DNA from: Castanea sativa
Lineage: Eukaryota > Streptophyta > Magnoliopsida > Fagales > Fagaceae
Direction: 5' to 3'
Assembly: GCF_040712315.1 (NCBI RefSeq)
Contig: NC_134017.1
Span: 13,422,001 to 13,486,000, forward strand
DNA: 64,000 nt
Below are positions 26,589-38,500 of the stretch, piece by piece. Position numbers and translations under genes: made by a program. The notes beneath the pieces were generated by a model. That model ran no database searches. It had not been told where the DNA came from and saw only the letters and a list, made by a program, of their open reading frames with translations. The first letter of the stretch is position 1. Each line of letters begins with the position of its first letter.

Positions 26589-29500
26589 GCTGTTGTTGTT
26601 GTTGTTGTTGTTGTTGCTGTTTTTGTTATTGTGGTTGAAGCTGAATCTTCAAACTTCAAAGGTTTGGAAAAGGAAAAGGAATTCCTGGTCTTTTTAATTT
26701 TGGGGAATCCAGGTTTTAATGGGTTTGTTTCCCTAACTAGGTATTGTGGGTTTTTGTTATTTGGGTTTGAGGAAGATGAGGTGAGATTGAGGTTTGGGTG
26801 TTTAAGGAGGCCTAGGAAAGGTTTGATTAGTTGGGTTCAGGTTTGTGTTTCGGGAGAGACACAGGGTTGAAGGGTGAAGGGGAAATGAGAAGTGAAGAAA
26901 AATGGTGGGGTTCTGCTAGTAGGCTAACAGAAGGCTCTGAGTGAGGAGTCAAGCATGGTTCCCACAAGTAGTAGACAAATTTGAGTGATGAGAAGCTAAA
27001 AATATGTGCCAAACGGGTGGGGCTTAGAAAATTGGGGTATTTTAAGTGATGAGTGGTGAGTGATGAAAATTAAGTGAGGAGTGATGAGTGATGAAAATTA
27101 AGTGAGGAGTGATGAGTGATGAAAAAACAAAAAAACCAAACAGCGCCTAGGGTTTCTTTTCTCACAACTCTAGTCATATATAAGACTTATTTTAAAAGTC
27201 ATCATACATAGAAATAAAGAGCTAGAACCCATATTCTTTGTGTGAAGCTACTGCGTTTGTACGCCTTAGGGTTTTGTAATCAAGTGCTTCCTGATATTCA
27301 TCATTTATGAAGTGAAAAACTTTGTAGTCAATGACAATCAATCAAGTTGCTGGAGTTAATCACGTACTGGGATCTTTGTAAAGGAGTTAGTCATAGATTG
27401 GAGATTTATGCAACGAAAGAAAGAAGATTACTACAATATCAAGTTCAATTAGGTATTAAAGTGAAGATTCAACTGTAGGTTGGTATTGTAAGTGCACAAT
27501 TGTACCTGGACCCAAAAAATGAATGTTGGGCTCAGGCCCAATGAGCCTTATACAATAAAATTTGTAGAGTATGAGTTTGAAATCTAGGTTCGGGATGTTG
27601 GAAGTTCAACTAACAGGTTGGAATGTTACAATCCATGCAAATGATGAATGAATATAACAAATAGATCTCCTCAAACGTAAGCCGAGGATGGTTTGTATAA
27701 ATATTCTCTTTCCAGGTCAAAGTTTACAATCCTTAGTTTCTATTTTTGTTTAGCAGAGAAAAATTGCCGATCCCCCTCTCTCTCCTCCTTGCCTCCTTAT
27801 ATGCTTCTTCTATACTGGCTCGTCCACGTGTCATACAAATCTTCCTCTTAGATACTTGTCCCATCCGCCACCTTCTTAAAGTCTTCAAACCATAGCCAAA
27901 AAGCTGAATTCTATTGTTCAGGGGTCATTTCCCCATTAATGTGGCCAGGAAGGTAGATGCAGGGTCTTTAATGTGGAGGTAGCAACCTTTTCCTTAGATA
28001 TTTATCTCATGTCCTTGCATCTTAGAGGGTGCTTGGATCACCCTCTTACCCATCAGTTTTTCTAGGATTCTGCCCTTAACCTTCTTGGCAAATCCCAGGG
28101 TCTTCGGCGGACCTGTCTGAGGAGACATTCATCCTCGGACAACTCCTCGGACCTCTGCAGTATAGGTTGACTCGTGGGCTTAGGGGCCTAGTGACGAAAA
28201 CAAACTAGTACCGATTGATCAAGCCCAAAGCCCATTTGTTTATTTAATTACTCTTACCCCCCATAATAACCCCTAAAAACTTTATTTTTCCCTCCTATCC
28301 GATGAGAAAGATAAAGTTTTGAACCAATTAGTACACATTCTGCATGTTCTGTAGACTGCCACATGTGTGGGGATCCTTTCGTTTCCCTGAAAATGCCGTC
28401 TGACGCTTCGAAGCCCGGAACATGCGCATTTATGATCGCAAATTATATCCTGTTCCCCACGTTCAACGGTGAGATGAACATCCAATGGTCCAGGTTCTCC
28501 CCTTGAAAATTTGAGCGGGACAAATCTAATTTCGAGGCCGCCTCCCGCACATCAAAACACTTGGAAACCCGCGCCTTCATTCATTTCTTCAGAATTCAAT
28601 CATATCAAAGTATCAATCATCGCCTTTTTTCTCCGGAAACTCATGATGAACCGCATAACCAAATCCAGTAAGTTTTCGCTTTTCTTTACTCCTTCCTTCT
28701 CGAATTTTGTCCTCGGCTCCACTCTAAACTTCTTTTCTTCTTTAAACTCGTATTTTCGCTTCTCCTAGATGGGTAGATTCAAGTGCCTGGTTGATACCGA
28801 CGCTGGTATAGAAGGGTTTAGGGCCAAGTACCATATTCCCAACGACGTAGGTCTAAAGTATTGCCCAGTAGCAGCCATGGGCAGCGCTAGGAAAACGGAA
28901 GAAGTCATCATTCCGATGATTGCCTTCATAGAAGGTGAAATGACTCTTCCTATGAGAAATGTGACTAGGGAATACCTTCGTAACCATAGGTTATGCCCCG
29001 ACCAGTGCGCACCTAACGTGTTTAGGGTCTTAGGTAATGTCGACGCTCTAAATGAGCAAATGGGCCTAAACTTCACATGGCACAACGTTGCCTTTATGTA
29101 CGAGTGCCACAAACTTAAAAACGTAGGATATTATATCAAATCACGGTCCAGCATAGCCAGGTTGTCCTCTTATCTGCCTAAATCCAACAAAGGCATGAAG
29201 GACGACTACCTCATCGTCTTAGGGAACTGGCATGACGGCCCTCACTACCCAGTCGTATGGGGAGATCCAGGTGTGACTCCTTAGGAGTTAGATTTACTAA
29301 CCTGTAATTCAATCCTGCTACCTTCTACTACTTTAATCCTCATTTCTCACTATTGATTTGACTTTTTATGTTTACTACTAATCTGACCATGTTTGTCTTC
29401 TCGGATGTTTTTTCTCATAGATAAACAGCATGTACGCCCACGCCTGAGCTTCTACAACGTTGCCGACTTAAATCGCGTTCTCCGCTCAGAAGTTTTCGTG

Positions 29501-32500
29501 AGTGAAGATCTACAAGTGAGGGCAACACATTTGATATTAGGATACGATCCTATATCCTCGGACTTCCAAGAGATAGAAAATGCTATCATTGCGGGGGATA
29601 AGCGTCGTAGAAGGATAAACGTCGCAAGGCCAGGCTTCCTTTCCAACGACGATCTTCCTGACGACCCCACCATCATCCTATACACACGCACTATTGCGGC
29701 AGTTCCCTTCTCGGCGTACTCCCAGACAACCGCCTTCCAGGAAGAACAAGCGTCCTCGCCACACTCGTTAGACGAGGAGATAGACCAGTTTTAACTTGAG
29801 GACGTCGAAAGGCCTCAAGGAAACCCGTTTGTTATTCTCTTGGATGAGGAGCCTGAGCCCACCGAGACTTCAGGGATACAAGGCTTAGTAGTTGCCCGCC
29901 CTGACTCCAACTCCGAAGAAGAAGAGATGGACATCCTGAAGGGATTGATGCACAAGAGGGGCGAAAGAGTCTCCAAGAAGGGAGAAGGTGGGTCACAGGT
30001 CCCCCCGTCCTTGGCCCCACCCCCTCCTCCGTCCGATCCTAAGCCTCCGGTAGCGGAGCCTAAAAAGAAGAGGAAGGGTGCGGTCGAGGAGGCTGATGGG
30101 GAGAGGCAGAAGAAGTAGAAACAACAACAACAACAACCCTCGCAGCAAAGACTTGACAAGGGCAAGGGGCGTGCCTCGTCAGTGGAAAGCGGGGAGATCA
30201 GGGATCTCGCCGAAGTACGCCGTGCACCGGCTAACTGGTCTCCCAAGCTTATGCTAGACGGGGCACCAATCTCTTGCTAGTCCAACATTAGGATGTTCCA
30301 ATAAGGCCATGCCCTCCACCTGGTCGATGCCTTGGAACGTCCTCTCCTGTTGCCCAGGGACATGGAATCCCTGGACAAGATGACTCAGTCTCAGCTGTTT
30401 CTTTCGCTAAAAAGGGACTTGGGCTTGGTAAGTATTTAAATCTTATCTCCATTTTATTTTTCCATCGTACCTCATTGTAGGAGACATTTTTATGTGTTTG
30501 ATATTTTGATATCTTGTCACAGGCCGTCCAGGAAGTTTTTGCTGCCGAGAATTGGGTGGAGAATTCTCGGAAGAAGGCTAGGCTTGAACTTGAGCTTCGG
30601 TTGGAGACCAAGAAGTCCCTAGGTCAGGCCTTTGCGCAAAATGAGAAGCTCACCACACAGTTGGCGGAGCTAAAAAAGGAAAGGGATGGTGCTGAGGCTA
30701 GCTTGAAGACGATGAAGACCTAGGTGGAGGGGCAAGGCAAGCTTCTTCGTCAGAAGGATGAAGAGTTATCCAAAGCTCAGCAGGAGCACTCTGACTTGAA
30801 GAAGGAGCTTGCCAAAATGAAGGACGAGGCCCGCACCTTCAAGGACTCGTTGGAGGCCGCGAAGAAGGCTGCTTATAAGGAAGGGGTAGCGGCGACAAAA
30901 GACCAGCTGATAAAGGAGTTCGCCGCGCTGTGCTGGGAATACTGCCAGCAAGTTTGGGGTGAAGCCTTAAATGTAGCAGGGGTTCCTCCAGCTTCCGAGC
31001 TGAGGAAGCTCGAGAACATTTGGCTTCCCATAGACATACAAGAGATAGAAGAGCTTCCCCTTGTCGCCCCTGCCCCTCCCATGCCCCCGAGACAACTCCT
31101 CCAATGCCCCCTCCTGTGATCCCAGAGCCCATTCCTGCTCATATAGAACCTACAAGTTCCAATAAAGAGAAGGAACAGGGAGAAGGTGCCGAGAAGGCGA
31201 CAAGCCAAAGTGCCGAGACTAATGTTCCTCCACCAGTAACGGCAAACAAGGGAAAACAGGTCCAATCCTCCTTTGAGATGGAGCTAAAAGGCACCAAAGC
31301 TGGCAGCACTTTTAAGTAAGACCCTCCTTCCAAAGTTTAGGGCCGAGCCTAGGACTCCTTTTTTGTAATTAAGAATTTCTTTGTAATATATATTAAAAGC
31401 AGTTAATGAAAGTCTGTCTTGTTTGATCTTCATTTGACTTGTATTTATCTTATTTTTATTTTTACTATAAGAGTTCTCATTAACGCACAAAAAGAATGAG
31501 TGGAACAACCAATTCCACTTTCAATAGTTGAACTATCATAACTTTAAACAACAGTACACATGCTTAGCTTGTACTTTACAAATTACGTCTTAAGAGTATC
31601 ACATGTGTAACACAATGATGAACGCCTAACAAGCTAACTTAGAATTCAATTTGAGGCATAAAGTGATCAAAAATACTTCATCAAAAGCTCAACGTTAATA
31701 TGACATGGATTTTTGCTAGTAATCCTAAAGTAAAGTATTTAAGGACCTGACATGAAGAAACTTTGCGTTAATGATAAGTACGATATCAAATTATACAAGG
31801 TACATGGGCCGAGAACCATGCATACCTAAGGTTCTGTTTAACAAATGATAAGACATCAATTTCCACGAGGCATGTGATCCGAGGACCATGCACGTCCAAG
31901 TTTCTGTTTGATACTTAGTAATAGTAACTCAAGATGTTAATTTCCCCAAAGTAGAAGGTCTGTGGACCTGGCATGACTAAGGTTCTGTTTAACAAATGAT
32001 AAGACATCAATTTCCACAAGGCATGTGGTCCGAGGACCATGCATGTCCAAGTTTCTGTTTGATACTTAGTAATAGTAACTCAAGATGTTAATTTCCCCAA
32101 AGTAGAAGGTTCGTAGACCCGGCATAACTAAGGTTCTGTTTAACAAATGATAAGACATCAATTTCCACAAGGCATGTGGTCCAAGGACCATGCACGTCCA
32201 AGTTTCTGTTTGATACTTAGTAATAGTAACTCAAGATGTTAATTTTTCCAAAGTAGAAGGTCTGTGGACCCGGCATAACTAAGGTTCTATTTAACAAATG
32301 ATAAGACATCAATTTCCACAAGGCATGTGGCCCGAGGACTATGCACGTCCAAGTTTCTGTTTGATACTTAGTAATAGTAACTCAAGATGTTAATTTCCCC
32401 AAAGTAGAAGGTCTGTGGACCTGGCATGACTAAGGTTCTGTTTAACAAATGATAAGACATCAATTTCCACAAGGCATGTGGTCCGAGGACCATGCACGTC

Positions 32501-35500
32501 CAAGTTTATGTTTGATACTTAGTAATAGTAACTCAAGATGTTAATTTCCCCAAAGTAGAAGGTCCGTGGACTCGGCATAACTAAAGTTCTGTTTAACAAA
32601 TGATAAGACATCAATTTCCACAAGGCATGTGGTCTGAAGACCATGCATGTCCAAGTTTCTGTTTGATACTTAGTAATTGTAAGAGATAAACCCAAATAGA
32701 TATTCACAATTTGAAACACGAACGATAAGAGTGCTTTTTATTAGTAATGATACATTCGAAGGTTGTTTACATTCCATGGGCATTGTACAATTTTTTCATC
32801 TGGATTAGATAGTCGATATGACCTTATGCCTGCTACAGAAATGATCTGATATGGTCCTTCCCAATTTGGTCCCAGCTTTCCCCAGGCTGGGTTTTTGGCA
32901 GTACCCACAACTTTTCTTAACACTAGATCCCCAAGCGCTAATGGCCTTAGCTTCACATGTGCATCATACCCTCGTTTAAGCTTCTACTAATAATAAGCCA
33001 TTTGGACCATAACAGCCTCTCGCCGTTCCTCAACCAAATCTAGGCTTTTCTTTAGGAGGTCGTCATTATTTTCTGGACTAAAAGAGCTCGTCCTTAGCGT
33101 GGGAAAACCGGATTCTAAAGGTATCACTGCCTCGACCTCATAAGTCATAGAGAACGGTGTTTCTCCAGTGGATCTGCGCAGCGTAGTTCGATACATCCAT
33201 AAAACATATGGTAGCTCCTCTACCCATCTACCCTTTGCGTCATCCAGCCTCTTCTTGAGTCCACTGACTATGACTTTGTTAACGGCCTCGACCTTGCCAT
33301 TTCCTTGAGGATAGGCTGGGGTGGAGTACCTGTTTATGATGCCCATGTCACTGCAATACTTCCTGAAAGCTCTGCTGTTAAATTGAACGCCATTATCTAA
33401 AATAAGCGTGTGGGGCACCCTAAATCTAGTGATAATATTCTTCCAAATAAACTTCTTGGAGTCGATATCCCTAATATTTGCTAAGGGCTCAGCTTCGACC
33501 CACTTGGTGAAGTAGTCGGTCCCCAAAGGCAGCCGCCTTTTGTTTCCCACAGCCCTCAGAAAAGACCCTACTATGTCCAACCCCCATTGAACGAAAGGCC
33601 AAGGGTTAGACAAAGGATTAAGGACTCCCCTAGGCTGATGAATGTTGGGAGCAAACCTTTGGCATTGGTCACACTTTTTTGCGTAGTCCTGAGCTTCCCT
33701 CTGCATGTTGGGCCACTAATATCCCTGAGTTAAAACCCTATGGGCCAAGGACCTCCCCCCAGTATGGCTTCCTCAGATTCCCTCATGCAATTCTTCTAAA
33801 ATTGCCTCTGTTGACTCAGGGTGTACACATAACAAGTATGGTCCAAAGAAGGAGCATTTATACAATTTCTGATCTTCGGACAGCCAGAAATGAGGCGCCT
33901 TTCAACGAATCTTATCTGCCTCAGACTTGTCCTCAAGAAGAATGTCGCTCTTCAGAAAAGATACCACAGGGTCAATCCAACTGGGTCCAGGCCTTATCAG
34001 GTGGATACGGGCGGCACTTGCAGTGGTCAGAGTTGGCTCTAGCAAGTCTTCGACGAGGATAATCCTAGGCCAACACTGAGCCAAGGACGTCGCCAAGGTG
34101 GCCAACGAGTCTGCATGTGTGTTTCCACTTCTAGAAACATGAGAAAGGATAAAGGAATCAAATTCAGATTGTAAACGTTTGACCTAGGTCAGGTACTCTT
34201 GCATTCGTGGATCCCTAGCCTCCATAGTCCCCGTCACTTGTCCGACCACTAACTGAGAATCCGAGAACATATGAACTTCTCTTCCTCCCATCCTACGCAC
34301 CATGTTCATACCAACTAAGACTGCTTCGTACTCGGTCTCGTTATTAGTTGCCGAGAATGCTAATCTCAAAGAATTTTCGAAGACAATTCCCTCAGGGGAT
34401 ACCAAAACAAGTTCGACACTAGACCCCCTCTGGTTGGCTGCCCCATCAACGGACACTTTCCAAATCGGGGGTCCTTTGTCCATGACCATGCCAACTGATT
34501 TTTCATCCATATGTGATTCTTTCACTGTTTCTTCCAACAATGGTTTAGTAAACTCCGCCACCAAATCTACGAGAATATGGCCCTTCACCGAGGTGCGCGG
34601 CATGTATTTGATATCAAAAGCTCCCAAAATAGTTCCCCACTTAGCTACCCTTCCGGAGTAGTCAGAACTGTGTAACACTGACTTGAGAGGTAGTTGGGTG
34701 AGGACCACGATGGTGTGGGATTGGAAATAGTGAGGGAGCTTTCGCGTAGCATGGACTACGGCCTGAAGCGCCTTCTCCAAGGGTAAATAACGCACCTCAG
34801 CTTCATTCAAAGACTTGCTAACATAATAGACCGGTCTTTGTACCCCACCGTCGTCCCTTATGAGGACCAGGTTGACTGCATGGACGGCGACAGCCAGGTA
34901 CGTAAACAGGATTTCATCAACCTTCGGCCAAGACATAATGGGTGGCCGGGAAAGATATTCCTTAAGTTGCTGGAAAGCTAAAACTCACTCCTCGGACCAT
35001 TGGAATCCTTTCCATTTATTCAACAGTTGGAAGAAAGGCTTGCACCTATCAGCTGACCGAGAGATAAATCTGCTGAGAGCAGCAATCATTCCGGTCAACT
35101 TCTGAACTTCCTTTGGATTCCAAGGTGACTGTAAACCTTGGATGCCTCTGAACTGCGCCAGATTCACTTCTATTCCTCTATGAGTCACCATGTAGCGTAG
35201 AAACTTTCCGGCACCTACCCCAAACGAACACTTTGTGGCGTTAAGGCGCAACTTGTACTTTCTAAGTATTTGAAAGGTGTCGTCCAGATCTTTCACGTGC
35301 GTGGGTATTGTCTTACTCTTCACTACCATATCGTCCACATATACCTTAATGGTTTTTCCAAGTTGTGACTCAAACATTTTGGTTATCATCTTTTGATAAG
35401 TAGCCCCTGTATTCTTTAACCCGAACGACGTTACTTTATAGTGACAGTTCCCTATTGGAGTAATGAAGGTAGTCTTTTCCTGATCATCCGTTGCCAAAGA

Positions 35501-38500
35501 AATTTAGTGATAGCCTTGGAAGGCATCTAAAAAGCTCATCCGAGGATGTCCGACCGTGGCATCCACAAGCTGATCGATGCTTGGCATCGGGAATGAATCC
35601 TTTGGGCAGGCTTTGTTCAAATCTGTGAAGTCCACACATACTCTCCACTTTTCGTTCTTCTTTTTCACCACAACTGTATGCACCAACTACTCCGGGTAAA
35701 AAACTTCTTTAATAAACACAGCCCTCTTGAGCTTGAGCATTTCTTCTTTAACAGCCTCGGAGTGCTCTTTGGAGGAACACCGAGGTGGTTGCCTTCTAGG
35801 AACAATAGCAGGGTTGACATTCAAATGATGACAAATGAAGCTTGGGTCAACCCCTAGAGCCTCATAGGGATCCCAGGCAAAAACATCGATGCTATCCTTT
35901 AAAAACTCCACCAATTCCATCTTCTCTTGGTGTGGTAAACGTACCCCAACTTGAAAGAACCTTTTAGGATCATCAGCTATCAAAAACTTCTCCAAATCTT
36001 CACACATGGTCTCCTCCGACGTCACCACTTTGGGCGCATCCGGAGTCGTTAATTGCTATAAGTCCTTTCCGGCCGAGGACTGATGCAGTACTGCAGCAGA
36101 TATGCATTGCCTTGCCACTGATTGGCTACCAAGAATTTCTTCAATGAATTCCCCCGAAGGGAACTTTACTTTAACATGCAAGGTGGAGGAAACAGCACCC
36201 AAAGCGTGCAACCAAGGCCTGGCGAGGATGGCCGTGTATGGGAAATATGCATCAACCACGATAAAATCCACCTCGACCATTTCCGGGACAGATTGTACAG
36301 GCAATCGAATCTGTCCCTTTGGTATGATAGCTTTACCTTCAAAGCTTATTAGTGGCGAGTCATAAGGAGTGAGATCCTCCAGTTTCAACCTCAGCCCCTT
36401 GAATAAGTCAAGGTACATGATATCTGTGCCGCTGCCTTGATCAATCATCACCCTTTTTACATCGTAATTCCCTATCCTTAAAGTGACCACCAGGGCATCA
36501 TCATGGGGTTGGATGGTCCCCACCTTATCCTCTTCCGAGAACCCTAGGACTGGCACATTCCTTTTAATCCTTTTCAGCTTCGAGCCTGACTCCTCGGCCT
36601 AGGAGTGTGAAACTGCCATCACCCTGGTAGGACAAGAACCGGTCCTGCCAGGTGCGGTGAAGATAACGTTAATCGTTCCCAAGGACGGCCGAGATAAGTT
36701 GTTCTTCTGATTATTTGAGCCAGACTGACTGCCTTGCCCGTTAGGCTGGTATAGATGCTGTTTCAATTTCCCCTCGCCAACAAGTTGTTCCAGAGGGTCC
36801 GGCAGTTCTCCGTAGTATGACCCACATCCTGATGATATTGACAAAAAAGCTTCTGATTCCGCTTTATAGGGTCCCCCGCCATCTTTCTAGGCCATCTAAA
36901 GTAGGGTTCCTTACGGACTTTCTCCAGTAGTTGGTGCACTAGCTCTTGGAATACCGTATTAACTGTTTGAGGAGTGGATGAGCTAGACTGCCTATAGTAA
37001 TCTCTCCTCAGCTTATTGTTGTGATACCTGTCCGACCTGAAATCCCTTTTTTCCTAAGGGATAACCTTCGCCTTACCCTTACCTTGCTGTTGATCTTTTT
37101 TAACCCTTTTGTACTCGTCTATACGGTCCATGAGGCGACGTACACTCCGTACGGGCTTTTTGGTCAAGAATTTACTCAAGTCATGATCAGTGGGAAGGCC
37201 CACCTTAAAAGTATTGATCGCCACCTCGTCAAAATCTCCATCTATCTCGTTGAACATCCCCCAATATTTGTCAGAGTATGCTTTCAGCGTCTCCCCCTCC
37301 CTCATAGCCATAGATAATAACGAGTCCAATGGTCGAGGAACTCTGCTGCATGTAATGAACCGAGACATGAATGCCCTAGTAAGTTCCCCAAATGAACTGA
37401 CAGACCCCGACTTTAGCCCATTGAACCATCTCATAGCGACAGGTCCCAAGCTAAAAGGAAAGACTTTGCACATCAAAGTTTCATTGTGAGAATGCACCGC
37501 CATCCTTTGATTAAAGTGGCTTACATGCTCCACCGGGTCTGTCCGGCCATTATAAATGGTGAAGGTGGGCTAGGTGAACTGCTTGGGGAGCCTTCCATTC
37601 TCAATCTTACGTGAGACTGGCGACTTGGAGAGTTGGTGTAGGGCTCGGCTCATAGCGTCATTCCCTAAGCCCCTGGAGGGGAGCTTCTTAGGCCTGCGAT
37701 TCGGTAGGTCATCCTCTTCACAAGAGGAGGTTTTGCTGGGGGACGTCCAGGACCTTGAACTGTAACTGCTTCCCCGAGATTCTTCTGAAGAAGGATTGGA
37801 TGGAGGTGAAGTCCGCCTTCATCTGACACAGCGCAGCTTCTTTTTGAGGTGGTTAATCTCCCTCTTCATGGCCTTGGCATCATCTTCATGGGTGGCACTA
37901 CCTCCACCGCGCGTATGACTCGCGCCAGGATATATGGTATGAACACTTCCCTCTTGATCCCTCCGGCGCTTAAGACGCTTAAAAAGATCTTCGGGCTGTG
38001 ATCCTTGAGATTCTGCATGGTGTGAACCTAAACCTGCCATGATATTCCAATTCCTTTCAACGCTAGATTCCCACAGACGGCGTCAATTGTAAGTGCACAA
38101 TTGTACCCGGACCCAAAACACGAATGTTGGGCTCAGGCCTAATGAGCCTTATACAATAAAATTTGTAGAGTATAGGTTTGAAATCTAGGTTCGGGATGTT
38201 GGAAGTTCAACTAACAGGTTGGAATGTTACAATCCGTGCAAATGATGAATGAATATAACAAATAGATCTCCTCGGACGTAAGTCGAGGATGGTTTGTATA
38301 GATATTCTCTTTCCAGGTCAAAGTTTACAATCCTTAGTTCCTATTTTTGTTTAGCAGAGAAAAATTGCCGATCCCCCTCTCTCTCCTCCTGGCCTCCTTA
38401 TATGCTTCTTCTATACTGGCTCCTTCACGTGTCATACAAATCTTCCCTTTAGATACTTGTCCCATCTGCCACCTTTTTAAAGTCTTCAATCCATAGCCAG

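Noticed and set aside
26262..26870. 202-codon plus-strand frame and overlapping poly-Leu, poly-Cys and poly-Thr frames
   Set aside because: They are driven by the (GTT)n microsatellite and a CT-rich tract inside a TIR element; no domain and no conserved frame.
28511..28768. 85-codon plus-strand frame upstream of the antisense ORF
   Set aside because: No domain; it lies in the probable leader or 5' intron of the antisense transcript and ends just before the ATG.
31851..32690. CRISPR-like array of direct repeats
   Set aside because: The units are contiguous 151-bp tandem copies without spacers, inside a plant Gypsy element.
34860..37765. Several 60-127 codon plus-strand frames over gag-pol
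   Set aside because: Shadow frames opposite the recognised minus-strand Gypsy coding sequence.
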